A stretch of DNA of 7,332 nucleotides from NCBI GenBank assembly GCA_019314105.1, contig JAFCZY010000081.1, forward strand, positions 1-7,332. Direction: 5' to 3'. The notes under the pieces are model-generated. The model had not been told where the DNA came from. It ran no database searches and saw only the letters and a program-made list of their open reading frames with translations. Both the position numbers and the translations under genes were made by a program. Source of the DNA: Deltaproteobacteria bacterium. Lineage in GTDB: Bacteria; Desulfobacterota; Desulfobacteria; Desulfobacterales; Desulfobacteraceae. Below are positions 1-5,920 of the stretch, piece by piece; position 1 is the first letter of the stretch, and each line of letters begins with the position of its first letter.

Positions 1-40
1 GTTCGACGGTCGCACAATAAAGTTTTGAAATTCCAATCAT
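1..40 (-). CDS. ahbC: Start of radical-SAM heme-pathway protein (AhbC/NirJ-like), partial
   Basis: Only the first 13 codons are inside the window; the gene continues past base 1. The start ATG lies at 40-38 and overlaps the TGA of the ClpX-like gene as ATGA, a classic translational coupling junction. A Shine-Dalgarno-like AGGGA lies about 10 nt upstream, inside the preceding gene. The visible peptide is MIGISKLYCATVE. From memory of the family, this resembles the N-terminus of the deltaproteobacterial radical SAM proteins annotated as 12,18-didecarboxysiroheme deacetylase (AhbC, NirJ-related), which act in the siroheme-dependent route to heme used by sulfate reducers. The CxxxCxxC iron-sulfur motif would lie downstream and cannot be seen, so function rests on very little sequence. 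It could be another radical SAM or an unrelated protein. The existence of a coding start here is better supported than its product. Confidence 0.45.
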   Translation of the reverse strand, partial: MIGISKLYCATVE

Positions 41-1782
41 GTTATTTCTTCCCTGATAAGATCGTTAAGGTAGGTTTCATGGTTTATTAGAGCAGTCTTA
101 GACAGAAAAAATCTGGTTTTCCCAGTTTTTTCACGAATCAGATTAAATCCGTCATAGTAGTTGGTATAAATTTTTGATAATATTTCTTCGGTTGTTGCAG
201 TATGGGTGATAAATTGTTCAATCAGAAAATCAATGGCATCTTCTTCAAAAATAATATTTAAATTATAACTTTTTGATACTTCAACTTCAATCTCTTTGAT
301 TGAATCATGGACTTTTTTTATTTTTTTCACCGCATCTTCAATTTCCATGACATGATTGCAAAAATAAAGCGCCACCATATCGCATCTGGCTTGTGAAAGG
401 GTCAGTCCATAACGGTTGGCGAAGGTTTTCCAGTTGTCTTTTATATAACTTGAAATATATGTTTTATGATCAAGGAAAGCTTTTTTATAAAGATCATCCC
501 ATTTTAAAGAATTTTGTTTTGATAAAAGATCTTCAAGATGGCCTTTCGGATCTTCCAGAACTTCTTTTGTTACAGTAAATTTTAAAAGATCCTGTGACGG
601 CAGTTTTTCTTCAAAATCCAGTAAGGCTTCTTCAATGACACTGATCAGACCCCGGGCACCTGTGTTTTCTTTATATGCCCTTTTTGCAAGAAGTTTTAAG
701 GCATCATCAGTGAAAACAATTTTTATGCCATAGGCGTTAAAGTCCAGGCGTTTGCTCAAGATAACCGGATTGTTGGGCATCTTTAAGATTGAATAGAGAT
801 CTTCTTCGGAAAGAGTTTCAAGGATACATCGAACCGGAAGCCTTCCAATGAATTCAGATTCAAAGCCAAATTTTACCAGATCTTCAGTTTTGGTCTGTTT
901 TAATATCTCATTTTCCTTTTGAGATTTTACGAGTTTTGAGCCGAAGCCGATATTTTGTTTTGATAAGCGGTGTTTAATAACAGTTGACAGTTCTGAGAAG
1001 GCACCGCTGACAATGAAAAGAATATTGGCGGTATTGACACTTCGTTTGGACCGTTTTCCGGTTCTCTGATAGGCTTCCAACTCCTGCATCATAGATACGG
1101 GGTCATGGGGGACCTTTAAATCAACATCGGTTTCTTCCATGGGTTTTAAAAGAGCCCTCTGGACTCCGGTTCTTGATACCTGGGCACCCATTACAGTGGG
1201 GCTTGCTGCAATTTTATCAATTTCATCAATATAAACAATACCGCATTGAGCAAGTTGAATATCATCATTGGCTTCTTTTACCAGATCTCGGATTAAATCT
1301 TCTACATCTCCGCCAACATAGCCGGTCTCAGAAAATTTTGTGGCGTCTGCTTTTATAAATGGCACCCCGATTTTTTTTGCAATCAGTTTAATTAAATAGG
1401 TCTTGCCAATTCCGGTAGGGCCAAACATTAGAATGTTGGATTTAATATTACCGGTGATTTTTGATATGCCTTCACCCGTGGTTTGAGAATATCTGATTCG
1501 GTTAAAGTGGGTGCATATTTTTGTTGATAGAACTGATTTTGCTTTTGTTTGTTTTATGACATATTGATCAAGATAAGCAATAAGTTCCTGAGGTTTGATG
1601 TTAAAATTGATAAATTCTTTTTTCCCTTTTAAAGGAGATTTCTCTGAAATTGGTTCTTGGTGGGGAAGAACGGAAGGGCTGATAATTTTAACGGTACCGC
1701 CAAATTTCTTATTTAAAAATTCGCCCAGTTCTTTTTCTATTTTTTTGGGATCTTGAGATTCTGTATTTTTTATTTTTTCCAT
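37..1782 (-). CDS. ClpX-like AAA+ unfoldase lacking the zinc-binding domain, with C-terminal extension
   Basis: This 581-residue ClpX-family ATPase would unfold proteins in the cytoplasm, probably feeding ClpP. ClpX landmarks in order: LDQYVIKQ helix (71-78), Walker A GPTGIGKT (121-128), pore-1 loop GYVG (154-157), Walker B IVYIDEID (182-189), sensor-1 region ILFIVSGAF (254-262), IGFG loop (278-281, the ClpP-contact motif of ClpX), arginine-finger box FIGRLP (311-316, R314) and sensor-2 TGARGL (374-379, R377). ClpX is usually about 420 residues. Here the first cysteine is C90, so the N-terminal Cys4 zinc domain is absent and replaced by a charged 60-residue lead. The RKH-loop position holds a different, longer segment (about 216-252, with PHDPVSMMQE). 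Residues about 421-581 are extra and include an apparent degenerate second small domain (506-576). An in-frame TAA lies just upstream of the ATG, and there is no Shine-Dalgarno. HslU is less likely given the GYVG and IGFG loops. This is probably a paralogue rather than the housekeeping ClpX, which is normally linked to clpP and lon. Confidence 0.88.
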   Translation of the reverse strand: MEKIKNTESQDPKKIEKELGEFLNKKFGGTVKIISPSVLPHQEPISEKSPLKGKKEFINFNIKPQELIAYLDQYVIKQTKAKSVLSTKICTHFNRIRYSQTTGEGISKITGNIKSNILMFGPTGIGKTYLIKLIAKKIGVPFIKADATKFSETGYVGGDVEDLIRDLVKEANDDIQLAQCGIVYIDEIDKIAASPTVMGAQVSRTGVQRALLKPMEETDVDLKVPHDPVSMMQELEAYQRTGKRSKRSVNTANILFIVSGAFSELSTVIKHRLSKQNIGFGSKLVKSQKENEILKQTKTEDLVKFGFESEFIGRLPVRCILETLSEEDLYSILKMPNNPVILSKRLDFNAYGIKIVFTDDALKLLAKRAYKENTGARGLISVIEEALLDFEEKLPSQDLLKFTVTKEVLEDPKGHLEDLLSKQNSLKWDDLYKKAFLDHKTYISSYIKDNWKTFANRYGLTLSQARCDMVALYFCNHVMEIEDAVKKIKKVHDSIKEIEVEVSKSYNLNIIFEEDAIDFLIEQFITHTATTEEILSKIYTNYYDGFNLIREKTGKTRFFLSKTALINHETYLNDLIREEIT

Positions 1783-1936
1783 AATAGATTAAATATAAAC
1801 AAGGTTAGAAATAATTCAAGATTGATTCAGCGTCTTAAGTATTTTTTATTTTTTTTATCAAATTCACAGAATAAAATTAAATCCGATAAAAAGAAAAAGA
1901 CCACGAACAATTATTGCCCATAGCCTGTATTTTTTA
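1783..1936. other. 154-nt AT-rich intergenic spacer between tRNA-Leu and the ClpX-like gene
   Basis: This is the longest non-coding stretch in the window. Read on the minus strand, a pyrimidine/T-rich tract (about 1899-1886, GTCTTTTTCTTTTTAT-like) follows the tRNA by about 38 nt and could help end tRNA transcription. I see no convincing GC-rich hairpin before it, so I do not call a rho-independent terminator. The half nearest the ClpX-like start contains A/T homopolymer runs (around 1840-1858) and the candidate promoter. I find no open reading frame, riboswitch or repeat array in it. Confidence 0.6.
1792..1819 (-). promoter_or_regulatory. Candidate sigma-70 promoter for the ClpX-like gene
   Basis: On the minus strand a TTGAAT (1819-1814, 4/6 match to the -35 consensus) and a TATATT (1797-1792, 5/6 match to the -10) are separated by 16 nt. 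Transcription would begin near 1785, only a few nucleotides before the ATG at 1782. That fits the absence of any Shine-Dalgarno sequence and would give a leaderless or nearly leaderless mRNA. The region is very AT-rich, so chance matches are easy; the call is tentative. Confidence 0.35.
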
Positions 1937-2021
1937 TGGTGCCGAAGGGGAGATTTGAACTCCCACGGGTTACCCCACACGCCCCTCAAGCGTGCGTGTC
2001 TACCTATTCCACCACTTCGGC
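1937..2021 (-). tRNA. tRNA-Leu (anticodon GAG)
   Basis: The 85-nt class II tRNA folds completely by hand. The acceptor stem is GCCGAAG (2021-2015) with CTTCGGC (1947-1941), the discriminator is A at 1940, and the CCA is encoded at 1939-1937. The anticodon stem is CACGC/GCGTG with loop TTGAGGG, placing anticodon GAG at 1987-1985 (decodes CUC/CUU). The variable arm is 13 nt with a GGG/CCC stem, as expected for Leu. The T stem is GGGAG/CTCCC with loop TTCAAAT. It lies 35 nt after the secG stop with no clear promoter of its own, so it is probably processed from the secG transcript. The same secG-tRNA-Leu(GAG) pairing (secG-leuU) is known in E. coli. Confidence 0.96.
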
Positions 2022-2056
2022 ATTCGGTTTTTTACGTATGTCTTTATTTTTGGAGC

Positions 2057-2344
2057 TTATTCGGTCGTCTGCTCCACCGGTGTAGTATTTTCCTTCATTA
2101 CGGATGTATCTGACTGATGACCTGACATGTAAGCCAGTGTCAGGGAGGTGATCATGAAAATAATGGCAACACCTGTTGTGATCTTCGTCAGTATGGTTGC
2201 AGGACCTCCAGCTCCAAAAAGTGTCTGGCTTGCTCCGCCACCCAGAGAAACTCCCATCTCTGCGCCTTTCCCACCTTGAAGTAATACAATCAGGATTAAA
2301 AGGACACAAACGGTAACATGTAATGCGACTACTAAATTTGTCAT
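2057..2344 (-). CDS. secG: Preprotein translocase subunit SecG
   Basis: This 95-residue inner-membrane protein is the small accessory subunit of the SecYEG channel; it helps SecA-driven export. Two hydrophobic segments are visible, about residues 3-22 and 54-73. Between them are the family signature LLQGGKGAEMG (21-31) and a Gly-rich loop GGGASQTLFGAGG (35-47). A short polar acidic tail follows (74-95). Length and layout fit bacterial SecG (E. coli 110 residues). The ATG lies 5 nt after the tpiA stop. The preceding bases (end of tpiA) are almost all A and T, with no Shine-Dalgarno, so initiation probably depends on coupling to tpiA translation. tpiA-secG-tRNA-Leu is a recurrent gene order in Proteobacteria. 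Confidence 0.95.
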   Translation of the reverse strand: MTNLVVALHVTVCVLLILIVLLQGGKGAEMGVSLGGGASQTLFGAGGPATILTKITTGVAIIFMITSLTLAYMSGHQSDTSVMKENTTPVEQTTE

Positions 2345-2349
2345 ATTGA

Positions 2350-3108
2350 TTATTTATTATATTTTATAATGTTAATAAATTTATTTGCATCAAGGCTTGC
2401 TCCACCCACAAGAGCTCCGTCGACATCCTTAATACCCATTAAGTCTTTTGCATTCTCCGGATTGACTGAACCACCATACAATAATCGCGTCTGATTGGAA
2501 AAGTCTTTTGAAAACAACTTTTCAAGCGAAGAACGCAGATATTGATGAACCTGGCTTACTTGATCGACGCTGGCTGTTTTTCCTGTGCCGATCGCCCATA
2601 CCGGTTCATAAGCAAGCACTAACTGTGCAAGTTCATCAAAACCAAAGCCTTTTAACCCATTTGAGACCTGTTTGTCAAGTATGGAAAATGTTTTTTCATC
2701 CGCTCTTTGGCTTTCGGTTTCTCCAATACATAAAACAGGTTTTAAGCCCGATTTTATGGCAGATTTAATTTTTTTACAGACCGAAGCATCGGTTTCACCA
2801 AAGTACAGCCTTCTTTCGGAATGACCAATAATAACATATTGTGCACCAGCAGCCTTAATCATGTCTGCTGAGACTTCACCAGTGAATGCGCCTTCTTTTT
2901 CAAAATAGAGGTTTTGGGCTCCGATTTTTACATGGGTCCCTTCAAGTGATGCTGCAACCAGGGGTAGAGAAAGAAAGGTCGGCGCTATCATAACCTCGAC
3001 ATCGTGGATATCTGAGCAGAGTTGTGCCAGATCCATAGCTGTTTCTACTGCCTCGGGACCGGTTTTATACATTTTCCAGTTGCCGGCAATTAAGGGGAGT
3101 CTGTCCAT
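2350..3108 (-). CDS. tpiA: Triosephosphate isomerase
   Basis: This cytoplasmic TIM-barrel enzyme of 252 residues interconverts dihydroxyacetone phosphate and glyceraldehyde 3-phosphate in glycolysis and gluconeogenesis. All active-site elements are present: AGNWKM (8-13, N10 and K12), IIGHSERR (93-100, H96), catalytic E168 in YEPVWAIGTGK (167-177, which includes the mobile loop 6), and the phosphate-binding YGGSVNPENA (211-220) and GALVGGASLD (231-240). Length is normal for the bacterial family (about 250). A consensus AGGAGG (3120-3115) lies 6 nt before the ATG, confirming the start. It sits 18 nt after gap and 5 nt before secG, so it is part of one operon. Its product is the partner metabolite step of the adjacent GAPDH; pgk is not between them. 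Confidence 0.98.
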   Translation of the reverse strand: MDRLPLIAGNWKMYKTGPEAVETAMDLAQLCSDIHDVEVMIAPTFLSLPLVAASLEGTHVKIGAQNLYFEKEGAFTGEVSADMIKAAGAQYVIIGHSERRLYFGETDASVCKKIKSAIKSGLKPVLCIGETESQRADEKTFSILDKQVSNGLKGFGFDELAQLVLAYEPVWAIGTGKTASVDQVSQVHQYLRSSLEKLFSKDFSNQTRLLYGGSVNPENAKDLMGIKDVDGALVGGASLDANKFINIIKYNK

Positions 3109-3126
3109 TCTATGCCTCCTGTGTCA

Positions 3127-4134
3127 TCATAAGGATTTTCCGATCATGACGGCAAGATCAATCATCCTGCTGGAATAACCGGCTTCGTTATCATACCACG
3201 AATAAATTTTTACCATGTTGCCGTTAATGACATCCGTACACCCTGCATCAACAATTGAGGAAAGCGGGTTTGAGTTGAAATCAATGGAGACCAGAGGGAT
3301 ATCACAAAAGCCTAATATATCCTTAAGATTTTCATTGGATGCTTTTTCCAAAGCAGTGTTCACATCTTCTTTTACAAGATCGCCTTTCTCAGTGATTACG
3401 ACAAAATCAACCAGGGAAACATTGGGGGTCGGCACGCGGACGGACAAGCCATTGAGTTTGCCTTCAAGCTCAGGAAGCACTAAAGATACGGCTTTTGCGG
3501 CACCGGTCGTTGTCGGAATTATTGAAAGCCCGGCAGCCCTGGCTCTTCTCAAATCTTTATGGGGGAAATCAAGGATGCGCTGATCACCCGTGTAGGAATG
3601 AATGGTGGTCATCATTCCTGCGACAATGCCGAAATTATCAAGCAACACCTTTGCAACAGGTGCAAGGCAGTTAGTTGTGCATGAGGCGTTTGAAATAATA
3701 TGGTGGGATGCCGGATCATACATATCATGGTTTACACCCATCACAATGGTAATGTCCGGATTTCCGGCAGGCGCAGAAATAAGCACTTTTTTTGCTCCCC
3801 CGTCAAAATGTTTGGATGCACCATCACGATCTCTGAAAAACCCCGTACATTCGCAGACAATATCCACATTGGCGTCTTTCCACGGAATTTGTCCGGGATC
3901 TTTAAAGGCCGTAATTTTGATGGGTTTATTGTCAACCATAATTGAGTCTTCGGTTGCAGATACCGTGATGTTGAGGATACCATGAACAGAGTCATATTTA
4001 AGAAGATGGGCACAGGTCTTTGTGTCCGCCAGGTCATTTATTGCGGTCACTTCCACATTCAGATTATTTAATGCGGCACGAAAAACCATCCTGCCGATTC
4101 TGCCAAATCCGTTAATCCCTAATTTAATAGTCAT
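3127..4134 (-). CDS. gap: Glyceraldehyde-3-phosphate dehydrogenase, type I (NAD-type)
   Basis: This 335-residue cytoplasmic enzyme converts glyceraldehyde 3-phosphate, NAD+ and phosphate to 1,3-bisphosphoglycerate; the reaction is reversible. The Rossmann motif NGFGRIGR is at 8-15. D34, in AINDLAD, fits NAD+ ribose binding. The catalytic box SNASCTTNCLAPVAK (148-162) holds C152, and H179 is the expected general base. PHKDLRRARAA (191-201) keeps the proline (equivalent to Pro188) typical of NAD-preferring glycolytic enzymes. WYDNEAGYSSRM is at 313-324. Length is standard. AAAGGGGG (4148-4141) lies 6 nt before the ATG and supports the start. It begins 34 nt after the EIIA gene with no terminator visible, so read-through from the PTS operon is possible; an own promoter inside the EIIA gene cannot be excluded. 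Cofactor preference is inferred from residues only. Confidence 0.98.
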   Translation of the reverse strand: MTIKLGINGFGRIGRMVFRAALNNLNVEVTAINDLADTKTCAHLLKYDSVHGILNITVSATEDSIMVDNKPIKITAFKDPGQIPWKDANVDIVCECTGFFRDRDGASKHFDGGAKKVLISAPAGNPDITIVMGVNHDMYDPASHHIISNASCTTNCLAPVAKVLLDNFGIVAGMMTTIHSYTGDQRILDFPHKDLRRARAAGLSIIPTTTGAAKAVSLVLPELEGKLNGLSVRVPTPNVSLVDFVVITEKGDLVKEDVNTALEKASNENLKDILGFCDIPLVSIDFNSNPLSSIVDAGCTDVINGNMVKIYSWYDNEAGYSSRMIDLAVMIGKSL

Positions 4135-4168
4135 TGATAGCCCCCTTTGATTTTCTGGAACATTTTTT

Positions 4169-4582
4169 TTACACTCTTTTTTTTCCTTTTAAAATTCCGC
4201 TGGCAAGGGAGATGCTTTTTTTCCCATGCTCAACAAGAGATACGGTTAATGTCTCCATATCCATTTTTGATCTTGACGTAACCGCTTTTAAAAGGATAGG
4301 GAGATTTACACCGGAAAGCACTTCGATCTGTCCTTCTTCTAAAAAAGAATAACTTAAATTTGAAGGCGTTCCGCCAAACATATCCGTTAAGATAATAACA
4401 CCATTATCTGTTCGGACTTTTGAGATTCCTTTTTTAATTTTTTTTCTTAAGCTGTCTGGATCTTCCTGAATATTAATCGAAACGGAAAACAGATTATCCT
4501 GTGTTTTGTCTAAAATAAATTCAACCGTTTCAATTAAAGCACTTCCTAAGTCTGCATGGGCGACTACGAGTATTCCTATCAT
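4169..4582 (-). CDS. PTS mannose-family EIIA protein, stand-alone
   Basis: This single-domain phosphocarrier of 137 residues matches the IIA domain of ManX/LevD-type PTS permeases. It starts MIGILVVAHADLG, where H9 corresponds to the phospho-accepting histidine (His10 in E. coli ManX). The other family signatures are ILTDMFGGTPSN (64-75) and SGVNLPILL (90-98). It contains no fused IIB domain, and no IIB, IIC, IID, HPr or EI gene is seen nearby. A regulatory or phosphate-shuttling role is therefore likelier than sugar uptake, as is common for such proteins in deltaproteobacteria. Its ATG overlaps the rapZ TGA by 4 nt (ATGA). Upstream there is only a weak, distant AGGG, so translation is probably coupled to rapZ. 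The rpoN-hpf-ptsN-rapZ context suggests it reports phosphoenolpyruvate or carbon status to the same circuit. Confidence 0.93.
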   Translation of the reverse strand: MIGILVVAHADLGSALIETVEFILDKTQDNLFSVSINIQEDPDSLRKKIKKGISKVRTDNGVIILTDMFGGTPSNLSYSFLEEGQIEVLSGVNLPILLKAVTSRSKMDMETLTVSLVEHGKKSISLASGILKGKKRV

Positions 4583-5454
4583 TTTTCTTTTATATCCCTG
4601 TCAATGTCCCTGTGGATCAGTCCGGGATTAAGTCCTTTTCTATTAAGATGTTCAAAAATACGTCTTGCGATGGCCACACTTCTATGTCTGCCCCCTGTAC
4701 ATCCGATGGCAAATGTCAAATACGCCTTGTTTTCTCTTTTGTATAAAGGGATTAAATAATCAAGAAGGTTCAAATATTTTTCAAGAAAAGTCTGAGTTTC
4801 ATCATTTGATAATATAAATTGTTTAACCGCCTTGGATTCTCCATCCTGGTGTTTAAGTTCCGGTACAAAGTACGGGTTGGCTAAGAACCTCATATCCATA
4901 ACAAGATCAGCCTCATTTGGAATTCCATATTTAAATCCAAATGAGATAATATTTATTTTTGTTAAACTGATGGTGTTATCTCCATCATGAACCAGATCAA
5001 GAATCCGGGTTTTAAGCTGATGAACCGTTAAGTCTGTTGTGTCGATAAGGTGATGTGCACTTTGTTTTACAGGCAGCATCATTTTTTTTTCCAGTTTGAT
5101 ATTGTCCAAAAGGCTTTTTTCGTTTGAAACAGGGTGAAGGCGCCTGGTTTGACTAAATCTTTTTAACAGGGTGTCAACAGTCGCTTCAAGAAATATAATT
5201 TGAGGCGATATGCCTGAATCTTCAAGTGAACAAATGCCCGGTGCGTAATTTGACAGGAAGTTTTTACTCCTCATGTCCATCACAACGGCAAGTCCCTTAA
5301 CTTCCGGGTTATCTTTCAGCGGCAGATTCAAAAATCTTGGCAACAGTTCGATGGGCATATTATCGACACAGTAAAACAAAGCATCTTCAAATGCTTGAAT
5401 GGCTGTTGTTTTTCCGGACCCGGAAAGCCCGGTTATGATATAAACCTTTTGCAT
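4579..5454 (-). CDS. rapZ: RNase adapter / nucleotide-binding protein RapZ (YvcJ family)
   Basis: This 291-residue cytoplasmic protein belongs to the RapZ/YvcJ family. In E. coli RapZ binds GlmY/GlmZ small RNAs and directs RNase E to GlmZ, tuning amino-sugar synthesis; in other phyla the target is unclear. The N-terminal P-loop domain has Walker A GLSGSGKT (9-16), YCVDNMP (28-34), a Walker B-like VVMDMR (57-62) and RFSQTRRLHP (99-108). The C-terminal domain has SFGFKYGIPNEADLVMDMRF (171-190), NPYFVPEL (193-200) and the highly conserved GCTGGRHRSV (251-260), all typical of the family. Length equals the family norm (about 285-290). The ATG overlaps the ptsN stop by one base (TAATG). An A9 run (5090-5082) encodes part of LEKKMM and is a possible slippage site. 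Whether a GlmZ-like RNA exists in this organism cannot be judged here. Confidence 0.97.
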   Translation of the reverse strand: MQKVYIITGLSGSGKTTAIQAFEDALFYCVDNMPIELLPRFLNLPLKDNPEVKGLAVVMDMRSKNFLSNYAPGICSLEDSGISPQIIFLEATVDTLLKRFSQTRRLHPVSNEKSLLDNIKLEKKMMLPVKQSAHHLIDTTDLTVHQLKTRILDLVHDGDNTISLTKINIISFGFKYGIPNEADLVMDMRFLANPYFVPELKHQDGESKAVKQFILSNDETQTFLEKYLNLLDYLIPLYKRENKAYLTFAIGCTGGRHRSVAIARRIFEHLNRKGLNPGLIHRDIDRDIKEK

Positions 5455-5912
5455 TAAAAGTCTTCATCCTGTTCCATGATAATATCGTAAATGTCATCAA
5501 CAGATTGGGCAGCGGTTAATCCTTTTTTAAATGGCTCCATTTTCAACAGTTTGGAAATTTGGGCTAAAACCTTAAGATGTCCTCCAGTAGAGTTTTCCGG
5601 GGTCAGTAACAGGAAAAAAATATGGACCGGTTTCTCGTCAAGGGAGTCATATTCAACCCCTTCGCGACTCAGCCCGAAACCCACAATAATAGATGTCACC
5701 AAGTCAAGTTTGCCATGGGGAATAGCAATTCCGCCACCAATACCCGTACTGCCTAACTGCTCTCTTTCCATGAGAACAGTGGCAATTTCTTTTGCAGATG
5801 CCTTTGTTGTCTTAGAAATGACAGTGGCAAGCTCATCAATCACCCCTTTTTTGTCGTGGGCTTTAAGATTTGCAATGATAGAATCTTTATTAAGCAGCTG
5901 GCTGATTTTCAT
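5454..5912 (-). CDS. ptsN: PTS EIIA-Ntr, nitrogen regulatory protein PtsN
   Basis: This 152-residue protein of the EIIA fructose/mannitol/Ntr fold acts in the cytoplasm. It accepts phosphate from the EI-Ntr/NPr chain and regulates targets such as potassium transport and sigma-54-linked functions in Proteobacteria. The diagnostic stretch REQLGSTGIGGGIAIPHGK spans 50-68 with the phospho-histidine H66 (equivalent to His73 in E. coli). The downstream FFLLTPENSTGGHLKVLAQI region also matches the family. Length is normal. The ATG lies 8 nt after the hpf stop, and a GAGGG Shine-Dalgarno overlaps the last hpf codons. Its stop overlaps the rapZ start by one base, so the two products are probably made in fixed proportion. 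Position between hpf and rapZ is the classical ptsN location. Confidence 0.97.
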   Translation of the reverse strand: MKISQLLNKDSIIANLKAHDKKGVIDELATVISKTTKASAKEIATVLMEREQLGSTGIGGGIAIPHGKLDLVTSIIVGFGLSREGVEYDSLDEKPVHIFFLLLTPENSTGGHLKVLAQISKLLKMEPFKKGLTAAQSVDDIYDIIMEQDEDF

Positions 5913-5920
5913 TAAATAAA

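Noticed and set aside
2004..2309. A 101-codon open frame on the minus strand across secG and the tRNA.
   Set aside because: It overlaps the well-supported secG in another frame and runs into tRNA-Leu; its composition (rich in Arg, Ser, Trp and His) is not protein-like.
3215..3985. Long plus-strand open frames opposite gap (3215-3583, 3602-3985).
   Set aside because: They are antisense to a complete, fully motif-supported GAPDH and show no recognisable domains or ribosome binding sites.
4149..4195. Homopolymer run between EIIA and gap as a terminator.
   Set aside because: On the transcribed strand the run is A, not U, and there is no GC-rich hairpin before it.
5411..5426. Short inverted repeat TTTCCGG/CCGGAAA in rapZ.
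   Set aside because: The loop would be only 2 nt and the bases encode the invariant Walker A GSGKT, which explains the pattern.
5491..5919. A 142-codon plus-strand frame opposite ptsN.
   Set aside because: It is exactly antisense to ptsN; its sequence mirrors the conserved EIIA codons and shows no family of its own.
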